From Ischnura elegans (lineage: Eukaryota > Arthropoda > Insecta > Odonata > Coenagrionidae): 64,000 nt of DNA. The stretch spans positions 8,694,607 through 8,758,606 of the forward strand of contig NC_060258.1 of assembly GCF_921293095.1 (NCBI RefSeq), in the 5' to 3' direction. The position numbers and the translations under genes are program-made. The stretch's first letter is position 1, and each line of letters begins with the position of its first letter. Below, one piece after another: positions 38,840 to 50,500 of the stretch. The notes below the pieces were generated by a model. That model did not search any database, was not told the DNA's origin, and saw only the letters and a program-made list of their open reading frames with translations.

Positions 38840-41462
38840 AGAATCATGAAAACAATTTTTTGTGAAGGAATTCATTATCCATCTAGTATAGAATAGAATG
38901 TCTCTATTTGCCGAGCGATCTAGTATATGAAGCATGAACAAAATATAATAATAATAATAGTAATTTATTTTCTCCTACATTTTATTTTCACATCTGAATA
39001 CAAAAATAACAAAGAGGACGATATTCAGGTGGTCTCCAAGGTCATGGGACCAGAATTGAGCCACCATCAAATAATAAAATGCATGCCAATAAAAAATAAT
39101 AATAATAGTGCAGTAAATGATACAGGAGTGTTTTAAATAAATAATTTCAAAATAAATTTTCTATTAATTCTTTTGAGGAAAGCCAGTATGTAGCAAGTCT
39201 TAACATGACATTTGATGAAATCACTTTGGCCCCATGTTAAGCAAACAGTGTTTATATAATGTTAACTTAGGTCTGTTTGCTAATAGAAATGACTCACTTC
39301 CTAACCTTTTCCCTAAGGAGGGCATGTTTTCACGGCTTGAATTTTCCGATGCTGAAGGACGAAGGCCGTGTTTTCACGGTTTTGCAGTCAAACATGCCAA
39401 GTGGGTCCCAAGCACCATTTGGGTCCCTAGGCGCGAGAGGTGCGACCCTTTCCTATTGTCAGTGTGGGGATTATCTTGGCCCATTCCAGCTCTTAGTGTC
39501 CCACTCGACGAAGGTGCTCATGGTCACTTCTTCGTTTATAAGTTAGAATAACTAAAAACGTACATGTTGCATTTATTGAAAATCAATGCCAAGAATTACA
39601 TTCTGGATGTTCTGCTGATCGGTTCAAAATTTAAAACGGAACTCTAGCGTTCATTTTAACGGAGTTAATCATCATCTAGAACAAATTTTGGAGATGCTAA
39701 GGTTAGATGTTTAATTTTTATTTTTTAAATTTACTAGCAAATTTATAGGAGCTATATTTAAATGGTTTACATCTAAAGATTTACGTTACTCTGTTAGCCA
39801 CATTCTAAGTGTACATTTGCGGTGAAATTCAATAAAATATCTGATTTAACTCCTACGAAAAAAAAGCCCTTGTAATGTAATAAAATATGATTCTGTCAGG
39901 TCTTTGTTGTGAGCCAAAATTACAGTTACTATCTTTAATAACCCTTTAACAACCTTTGAATACAAACGTACTATAAAAGAATTTCCATGTGAATATTCCC
40001 ATTTAGGCATAGATCGGTCTGAGTAGGAGTAATCAATCAACATGAAAGAATCTTGACTGTGTTGGAAACCCTTCAGAAGCTTTAATCCAGGAAGGATGGA
40101 AATTGTAAAAAGCTCCAACAGCCATGACATATTCTGCTTGTCCGTTTTACATCGACACGGGTATTCCTTTATTGGTATGTTTGTGGAGACTGTGGCAGTG
40201 GATGGGGTAGCCAGGAATTTCGTTTGGGGATCCAAAACCAGGGTGGAACAATTTTGAAAAACAGGGTACCGAGTATATGAGGGTTTCATACTAATTTTAA
40301 CGTGCAAAACGGGGGACCTCTACGACCTCATAGATGTAGCAAAGGGAAAAATTCACAGGGCCGTATAAAAATCTCCCAAAGCTCGTCCTCATTGCAAGAA
40401 AACTTTTTGCTGTGCAGGTGTGGCCAAATTCACTCACACAAGCAATTAATTAACACAAAATCCTTTGTAAGGGCTGTAGGGACCTCAACAGAGGGCATCC
40501 GTAGTAGGCCTTTGCCTGTGAAGATTCCCGGTTTTGTGGAGCAAGAAGCCTTAACCAAACCATGTCTTTAACATAAAACCATACGCTCCGAACAAATCAA
40601 CAAAGCATATTAGTAAATTTGGTTTGTGGTCAACTAAAGCAGTTTCAAATCCTTAATTTATCTAATAATTTCCATTGAGCACAAATTTTTTACGCTTCAT
40701 GTTCAATCACAATTTGAAACAGCTTTGAAATTTATATAACGCGGCATGATACTGCAGCTTAAGAAATTTTGGCGCCCACCGCTCATTTAAATGGGTTTCA
40801 ACAGTCGCCACTGGCGTCGCTGACGAGCATATTGATCCGAGAATCACTGGGAAATTAGGTCTAATTAGAGCTAATGACCGAAATTAAATTCATAATGATG
40901 TTCTTAATCTAATTAGTAACTTTTCAATGTGATTCCTTGCAATTAAAAACATAATTATTTTTTTTATACATGTCCTGCAAATATTGGAAAAAAGTGGATC
41001 GCATTGCACTCATTACCACGCTGCGGACAATTTAGAAAGCTAATCAAAAGGCTACCTAAGTGGCAACAGATTGCAGCCATTAATATTATGTCTCCTGTAT
41101 ATAGTCACCTTGCATGCATTGTTGATAAACATTCTCGCTTTTCGATACTCAAATGTTACGATATCTTTTCCCGCAAACCAAATGTGACGATTATTGCAAA
41201 GAGAATTAATATCATTGCTTAGGGTTTTCGCAGGCATAAGCACAAAACATTCATCAGCCCCATGCATCTATATCATACATACATAAATATTGAAATTTAG
41301 GCTTCAATAACCCGTGTAAGGTGCTGGTAGGATCGTTTATTTTAATAACAAGGTGATCGTGTGCGAGGTAAGTCTAAGGTAATCTTTGAAGATTATCTTT
41401 TCACCAGAAAAATATAAATATCACAATGTCTAAAATACAGTTCATTTCAACCGAAAGGTGAA
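38840..41462. other. Region between gene 1 and gene 2
   Basis: AT-rich. 39298-39555 begins CTAACCTTTTCCCTAAGG and may be a distant relative of the CCTTT element. Frames at 39846 (minus) and 40302 lack recognisable domains. The gene 2 promoter should lie near the right end. Confidence 0.4.
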
Positions 41463-41521
41463 ATGGGTTGGCCACGCTGCTGTGTTCCTGGCTGTGGAGA
41501 GAACAAGAAACTTCGTTTTCG
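41463..41521 (+). CDS. Gene 2 THAP-A exon 1
   Basis: ATG at 41463 (AAATGG context), 19 codons plus two bases, donor TTTCG|GTAAGA. It encodes MGWPRCCVPGC, with the C-x4-C zinc pair (C6 or C7, then C11). The intron splits an Arg codon directly before FPHP, exactly as in gene 1, so the two modules are homologous at gene-structure level. Confidence 0.82.
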
Positions 41522-44500
41522 GTAAGAACTTCTAATTTTTTTCAGTAGGTGATGGAATATCCTAAGTTTCAGTGCTAGAGGTTAAGTGAGGTTGTTGTAT
41601 GAGTCGTTATCTAGTAGCGTATCCTGGATGCCTTTATGGCTTGAATTATATGCGCAGTAAGTGTGAAATCTTTACTTTTGAGTATCGGCTGTGAGCCATC
41701 GACCATGTGATCACTAATTTATTTTTCTCCGTGTCATGTTATCTAAACCATAACTTGTTATTATCTTCGAGGCATAGTTAAATACTCTATTGCAATGCGG
41801 TTTGTCATTTGTGCTATGATATTCAGTATCGGTTGAATACATTGTCAGAGTATTCCAACTCTGCAATTTTTTTAATGCGTTGTGTGTTTAATTTTATGGT
41901 TTAAAAGCGTTTTGGGTTATTGCTTGATTGTGCCGACCTTGTACATAATGTTAGGAATCAAGGGAAATAAGGTCAATGGTGTGAAATAGTTTAGTAAATG
42001 GCTTTCGTTCCTTTAAATATCTGCTGTTTATCATGCATTCCTTGTCGTTAATAGGTTTCCACATCCCTATTCAGACAGACACAAGAGGTTTGCGGAATGG
42101 CTTAAAAGGATTGGAGATGAGAAGTTGAATAAAATGGACCCCAAGAAAGTATATGAAAATAAAAGAATATGCTATCGCCATTTCTTCTTGACAGATTATG
42201 AGGAGGGTACCCACATATTGAAAAGGGACGCTATTCCTTCCAGATTTCCAGTGATTCCCAGGAATACCCTGAAATCTTGCGATTCCAATAACTTGGCACC
42301 TGGGGAAGCAGGAGCTTCCTCATCACCAGGTAATTTTCTCATTTACGCGTCGTAATCTATTTTTTGCAGGCTTTTTCATAACTTGCTTGCTCTGTTTCAT
42401 CGATGGAATCGTGTAATATAGGGCGGATCCAGGATAATTTTTGTTTAAAAGTCGAGCTTTCAACTTCGATTGTACAATGGTTTATTCAAACGTTCGTTTC
42501 ACATTTAAGATAAAAAACGACCTGCAGCTATTACTGCGCAAAATATACTTTCTATTTTAATATAAAAGTTATTTACATGAAAATATTTATAAGTTCCATA
42601 CATAATAATGACATTTTCTGATATGTTACCTTTAGATAGCTAAAATTATTTTTAATGTTATCCGAACCGATCAATAACGTATTAATCGGTGCGGATTATT
42701 TTCATCTTTGTACGGCATTCTCTCTGTCGCCAAGATTTTCTTTCTTTCGCGTCATACCAACTGAGTTTACTATTTTTTTATTTTATTAGGGACCACGTCG
42801 CTGACAATTTTGGCGGCACGCTTTTGAGGCTGCGGAACTCTAACGAACTACGAGCGCCACTTGTAGTCAACCCGTTCTTTGTTTTTGGTGCGGTTTGTTT
42901 ACGTGTGTATACGCGAGTTATTGACTCTTGAAAAACTATTTAATGTTGTTCTTCAGTGTTTTTGTTTAATTTATTAACGCTAAGGTAATTCACGGTGTGG
43001 ATTTTACGGTTGAGGCAGGAGCTCGTTCGCTTAATTTTCGGCGATATTTGAAATGCCACGAAGCTGTGTCGCACCAGGGTGTACTGAGGGGTATGGCTCT
43101 AAAAAGTCAACCTTCTCATTTTTCTCTGCCCCCAAAGATCCTGTTAAGAGGCGTAAATGGCAAGCTGCGATACCGAGGGTAAACTTTGAGTTGAAGGCAG
43201 GGCAGAGACTGTGTGAAAGGCATTTCATGCCCCACGACATCGTCAGGAAAAAGCTGTTGAAAGATCGCGACGGTAATGTCGTCCAGGAGGTAAGCAAAGG
43301 CTCGGCTCAAGTAAAATAATTTCATAAGCATCAAGGAATGCAATTAATGCGTTATTTCGCTGTTTCCTTTTAGGTGAAATTTGGAATTCCTAAATTGACT
43401 GATGACGCTATTCCTGTGCTCTATCCGGGTTTTCCGGCTTGCCTAAGTAAGCCAAAAGCGAAGTGGGACAAAAACCCCTCGGAAGTACTACTTATTATTT
43501 TTAGTACAATTCTCTTCTTTTCCATTGCCTAACCTGAGAAATTTGTTTCATGTATATATCGTGACAAATATTTACTTATGTTACGCGATGAAATGTGGTA
43601 CTACCTAGGTGACAGGTGGAATGGTTACTTCAAATTATTGTGGGTTTAGGGATGGAATGAAGCAAGCAATACAGCATTAGGGTGGCACGCACTTTGCTCG
43701 TACCCACAAGGGAATTACGGTTATTTAATAAAAGGGCCATTACATCTCAAATCGGGCAGATAGCGCAAAATCATGTCCACTATCAATCATGGGAGCATCT
43801 TCAAGTTTAATTTTCCTGAAAAAGGGAGGATAGTGCAAATGAAAAAAAACTCAGTGCCGCATTTGGTGACCCTATTTGTAATGAGAAGTTGAAAAAGTGG
43901 CATTTTGCAGGGAAAAACATTGTTGGAATGATCATTTTTATTAGATTTATCAAAAAAATTTCAAATTGCCACTTGTTTCAATTTACTTTGAAGTTTGTGG
44001 TCTTCACAATGTTTACAGAGATTGCTATGTATGGCTTTCATGCTAAAATAATTAGTGATTTTTACAAGTGATTGAAACTGTAGTTTATTTGTGGAAATTA
44101 TTAAAAGTACAAGGTAGTTACCTATTAATTTTTTATTGTCTAAATCGAAAGATTATTGCTCCTGAAGTACATATTTCATGCTTTTAGATTTTTAAATGAC
44201 AATATCTATTTTTCACGATTAAATGAAGAGTGAAAATTTTCAAGCACGTGTAAACACGACAGCTAAGTATGAATGCTGGGAAAAGCCCGTTTGATGTCTG
44301 GCTGCTGCTGTATGAGCCCACCTGGGTGCGAGGCTATGAATGCCGCTACGATGAAGGCTACTTGCTGCCGAGCATGGCAGTAGTGTAGAGTACCCTGCTA
44401 GCAGGTAGCGCTTGGCTTAAATAAGGACTATCAATACCCTATCAAATGAAGGAAACTTTCCGACCATAGCCAATTTTAATAGATGGCTATTAACCCTTTC

Positions 44501-47500
44501 GAGACGGCGGAGTTTTCGTGTTAGCATGACTGCTGTATTGAGCCCCTAGAGACTCTTCTTTCTCGTGGTACGGAGCATTTTTGGAGGACATTCGTTGAGA
44601 AGGGTCTCGCAGAACCTTTTTCGACCCCTCTCCACTGGGACTCCACATTATCTCGGGCTCCGAGAGTAGTTGTGCTCCTTCCTTTCTGGGTTTACGACCA
44701 TACCTGCAGCATTGATTTGCGGTCAACTTATGTGTTGCCTATATGTATTTATCAAATGGATAATTGTTGCTTGCACGTAAATTGCAGACTTTGAATTGAA
44801 TTCCTCATTTTTTTCTGAGAATTGTCAAATTTTAAACGAAGTTCCAAGGCCAATATTAATGCATTTAATGCAGCAACAATTTCCATGTTGATGTTTATAC
44901 ATAACTCGAGATATAAGTAAATATTTATCGTACAATTTCATTTACAAATTGTAAACGCTGCTCAAAAGACAAATGATTCAATTCTTAGTTTATATTTCTT
45001 GAGAAATGAACAAATATTTATTTCGAAACCTGACTGAATAAACAATTGTAAGACTGCTGTCCCTTAGTGTATTCATAATATACAAATTATTTGATTTTCG
45101 AAATCCCAGTTTAGATGAATGGCAAAGGTCAATTTTAATCTCATTTAAAAAAGGCCACATTTGCGCCCATGCGATGCCACTCCACGTGACGTCACAGGGG
45201 TGCAGATATTATACAACTATTCAGGAGTTTTACCTCATTCGATGTTACCAATACATGCATGAGGCACACAGCTGAGGGAAACATCTCATAATAATCACCT
45301 ATTTAAACTGCCCAAGGTCGGAAAGTTTCCTTCGTTTGAGAGGGTATTAATAATCCGTACTTAAGCCATGTGCTTCATGCTAGCGGGGTACTCTGCTACC
45401 TGCTAGCATCCTGCGACGTATCAGCGCTCAAAGCCTCGCCCCAAGGTCACCTCAATTGCGGCAGCGGGAACCAGAACGACGTCACACAGGAGTTTTCCCA
45501 GCATTCTTACTTGGCCGTTGCATTTTCAGGTACTTTAAAATCCTCACTTATCATTTGATTCCGAAATATAGATATAGTATTTCGATTTAGGTTTTAAAGT
45601 AGAAATAGGAAACCACCCTATTTCTTTAAATTGAAATTGAAAACACTATTGCTGACCAAAATGTTGTATTCTGTTGATGAATACCTCAATGGTGCATTTT
45701 TATCCCTTGTACCTTAAATGTGTGCTTAAGTGAATATCCTATTTGCTATTTTGGTTTAAACTCATAGGCCGTTTTCCAATTCGCAATTATTCACCCTCCG
45801 TGCACTTTTCGATCGTCAACTTACGGATGTGACGACAGCAAGGGTGGATCCAATCGGCGAGGGCGCAAGGGAACGAAGGGTAAAGTGAACAAGGGAACGT
45901 GGATGCTCCCTCGCTCCCTTCCCCTCGTAGGAAGTGGACGTCAAAATGGCGGCAATGGAAAACTCAGAAATCTTGAATTGGAGTTTTAAGCAATTTTGTG
46001 TTTATTATGTGAGCTCTTCTACGTTATATTATATCGGCATTGTGAATTCTTGCTCTTCGCATGCAAAAAATATAAGTATAAAGGTGAAATTGATTCTTAA
46101 ATCAACCACCAGATATTCTAACACCACCCCGTGCGTCACATTTCGTTATTGCCAATAGTTCGCATTATTTCCGTTCACACTTTATGGCGCCAACAGAGCA
46201 TTAGTAAGGGCGCAGGGTGCAAGGGAGAAAGGGATCAAGGGAATGAGTGCATACTACGTGGATTGGAAAACGGCCATAGTATTGACATTGCTAAAATCTT
46301 GCTGATTATTGATTTATTATACAGTGAGTCCTCGTTTAACGTCACTTACCGTTCCTGAAAAATGTGACGATGAACGAAATGACGTTAATCGAAGCACAAT
46401 ATCCAATACGAAACAATGTAAACAAGTGAATATCGGCTCCTAGACCTCACAATTCCTACGCGAAAAAATTTTAGCGTATCATATTTGGGCCATTTCTTAC
46501 GATGGGAATGCCAAACTATGGCATAAACACGAGTCCCTGTCTTCATTGACGGCCATACCAGCAGTGACGTACATCCTTCTCCATTTTTGTATCTTCCCGC
46601 GTTTGTTTTTTCGGCTTCGCTATGGTGGTCACCTGGGCATCATCGCCTGGGCATCTTCATCGCTGAAACATCGTCGCAGTTATAGGAACCAAGATTATTG
46701 AGAACACGGCGAAAAAGTGACGACAAATACTCCGAGTTCTACCCGGAAAAATTCCTAGAAATCACTTTTCAGGTTCCAGAAAACCATTATGTCAAGTAAA
46801 ATTTGCTAAAACTTTACTTGACATTTACACACTTAACATTTGCGCACCTACCTAAGAATTCATTTCGCAGAAAAAACGTAATTTAAACGTAAATGAAAAT
46901 TTGCTATAAACGTAATCGAAATTGACAATAAACACACCGTTTTACACTTCGTTTAGACTCACTGTCTTATCGCCCACAAAACGAACAACCTGCAACTCCC
47001 ACCGCTTCGCGTTTTTTCTCGTGCGAAATTTAAAAGACCTGACGTTATCGCGAAGCAAAGGTGTGATAAACGAATGGCAGTCTCAAAATTTTCGTGACGT
47101 TATCTCGAAATGACGTTAAACGGGGTGACGTAGAACGAGGACTCACTGTATATCGTTGAGCAAAAAACGATACTTTAATTATTATGTTGCTGATGCATTG
47201 AAAATTCTTTGGAATAAAATAAAACTCTTAAATACTGCTGTAGGTTCTTGGAGATGTTAGTACTGGCACGGGCACATACCAGATCCCCAAATAAGTTAAT
47301 TAATTTCTTAATAACCGAAACCACAGTGCATTTTCTGTACACTCATACACTCATTTTTTTTACCACACATTTAGGGGCAATCGTGAGGATGCTCTTCTCA
47401 GGGGCGTAGCTAGGAATTAGGGCAAGGGGGAGTTTTTAAGGGGGTTTTAAGGCTAGAGGGGTTTGGAGAGAATAGAATATCCCGGTGGCGTAACTAGAAA

Positions 47501-50500
47501 TATACTTTGGGGGAGGGGATGAGGGGGGTTAGTGGGTGCTACCCCCCAGGAAACGGGGATTTCAGGAAAAGTTTTGAAAAATAACATGCCTTTTATGTCA
47601 TATTGGCAGTTAAAATTTAACTTTTAGCAGATGCAGTTATTATATTTGAGTGGAATTATATATTTGGTTGGAAGCCAAGGGACACAATAGTTTAGTTTCC
47701 TTCATCAAAGAAAACGAAAGGCATTGATTGCGATTCGTTACCCACCATTAGTGTATTCATTATATACAAATTATTTGGTTCTAGAAATACCGGTTTAGAC
47801 GAATGGCAATGGTCAATTTTTATCCTCATTTGAAAAGGACCAGATTGGCACCCATGCGATGCCACTCCACGTGACGTCAAAGGGACCTACTTTCTATACG
47901 AGTAGATAGGAGTTATACATCGTCTGAGATTACCAATGCATACATGAGGCACAGAGCTCGGGGAAAGATCTCTAAATAATCACCTATAAAAACTGCATAT
48001 GGTCGGAAAGTTTTCTTCGTTTGATAAGGTATTGATAATCCTTATTTCAGCCATGCGCTACCAGCTAGCAGGGTACTCAGCTACTCCCTAGCAGCCTGCG
48101 TCGTATCAGCACTCAAGCCTCCCTCAAGGTCACCTCACAGGGCGGCAGCGGGAACGAGAAATACGTCATACAGAGAGATTTCCCGGCATTCATACTTACG
48201 CGTAGCGTTTTCGCGCTCATGAAATTTTTCACTTTTCATTTAATCGCGAAAAATAGATGTTGTCATTTAAAAATCTAAGTGCCTGAAATACATACTCCAG
48301 GAGTAATAATCTTTCGATTTAGCCAATAAAAAAATAATAGGAAACCACCCTATTGATTTCTCCTTTCTGTACAGAGTTACGTACAGAAATTAGGTGTTTT
48401 AGAAAACAAATGAGATCAATTAGGCACTTAGTATAGTGCATTTGATTCCCCACTCGATGTCAGCACAGAACAGACACTCAATCGTTTCCCTTGGCAACCA
48501 GGTTTTTGTGTATTTATTATAACAATTAACTTTACCCAACTGTGTTCAGAAAAAAAAATCACTTACACCCCCTTTGCTTCCAAAACACTCATATCAAATC
48601 CGTACAAGATTTTCATATAATTTTTTGATTTATCAGAGGTTTATTTAATTTTGTGTGTACGTTGGTCAAACAGGCCGCAAATTTAAAATCTTGTTGATTA
48701 ACACAAAAGAAGTGCTCATTTGAAAGACTCCATTTCCCATTTTTCTAAACACCTGTCCGAATCCGGCCACAACAGTGATTTTAATATTAAAAATTTTACA
48801 TGTACAGGAGGAAAGTGTAAAACTGGATATTTTAGAAATCACCAAATGCACCCTTGCACGTAACACCAAAATTTTACATGATGTGACTGTATTCAAATGT
48901 TCTAATTTTTTATCTACTGTTTTAAAATCTGATTTCTTCCTTGACAATCCTCCTCCTCCCCTTCCCGTTTACCTCGTTACCATCTAACCTTCTACCTGCC
49001 TTCCCCCACCCCCCCTCCCCCAGCTTTTATACTTCGTGTTTTGACCCTCCAATACAACCAACAATGCCCAACCCCCCTCCTCCTCATTTAGTTACCCCCC
49101 CTCCTTCCTTCACTCTGTTGTTGGGTTACATAAGGCTGGACGTTGTACACTATTGCTCTGTTAGTCTTGATAATGACGGTATAAACATCTAAACTAGTTG
49201 ACAGTTTAAATAAAAGTTTGTGGAATAGTACTGTGTTTTGTTTCACCATGAACACTGATATTTTGTCGAAACCACCATGAATTTTTGAAATTTTAAATTG
49301 TTTTCAGTAGTTGTAGAATATTAGATTTTGATATCACCATGTTCTCTGTATGAATGAAATGTATTCTCATTATATTTTACTTTATTCATATTTTTAGAAC
49401 ACGCAAAATCATATTTAATTTTCTCTTCGTTCAGGCACTGCTAACTCATAATTCAATTATTATTATAAAGTGCAAAATAAAGTTAAATACACCAATTTAC
49501 TTCACAATGGTAGTTACTTCAATGCATAAAGAAACGAAGTATCTATAAAGGACGTTTTGCGCGGTACACGGAATTGCGCAATCTGACGTGCTTGCAAAGG
49601 CACAATCAAAATAGAATAGTTTCCTTCATCAAAGAAACCGAAAGGTATTGACTTCGATTTGTTACCCACAATTTCTGTATTCATAATATATAAATAATTT
49701 CGTTTTAGAAATACCGGTTTAGACGAATGGCAAGGGTCAAATTTTATCCTCATTTGAAAAAGGCCAGATTGGCGCCCATGCGATTCCACTCCACGTGACG
49801 TCACAGGGACCTAGTTTCTATAGGAGAAGATAGGAGTTATACATCGTCTGAGGTTACCAATGCATGCATGAGGCACAGAGCTCAGGGAAACATGTCTTAA
49901 TAATCACCTATTAAAACTGGCTAAGGTCGGAAAGTTTTCTTCGTTTGATAAGGTATTAATAAACCTTTTTTAAGCCAAGCGCTACCAGACAGCAAGGTAC
50001 TCAGCTACCCTCTAGCATCCTGCGTCCTATCAGCGCTCAGAGCCTCGATCAAGGTCACCTCACAAGGCGGGAGGGGGAACCAGAAATACGTCACACGGAG
50101 AGATTTCCTTACCCGTCGCGTTTTCGGGCGCTTGAAAATTTTCACTTTTCATTTAATCGCGAAAAATAGATATCGTCATTTAAAAATCTAAAAGCGTGAA
50201 ATACGTTCTCCAGGAGTAATAATCTTCCGATATAGGCAATAAAAAAATAATAGGAAACCACCCTATTGCGTCGTGTAAAAGCGGTGAATTGCCAGAACAC
50301 ATGCGTGGATGCAAGACAGCAAAGTAGCCCCTGTTCTAATTTCGTTCATGCATTTGCGTAATTCCGCGCCATTTTAGAAATTAGTGCGGCTGTGACCTGC
50401 GCAATTACGATGCCTCTTGCTGCGAAAACCTACGTTCAAAAATAAGAATACAGTGAGTCCTCGTCCTACGTCACCCTGTTTAACGTCATGAAAATTTTGA

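Noticed and set aside
38391-38849. 152-aa frame over exon 9
   Set aside because: Different frame from the C2H2 reading; passes through P4 sequence.
39298-39960. Full CCTTT-type element between the genes
   Set aside because: Only the first dozen bases resemble the family; no matching right end could be fixed.
43374-43530. THAP-B as a decayed pseudogene
   Set aside because: All THAP ligands and splice signals are intact; kept as coding, though a free-standing THAP product remains possible.
45934-46358. Two small frames near 46 kb
   Set aside because: Sit in a MITE with GGCCGTTTTCCAAT ends and in P1; no domain.
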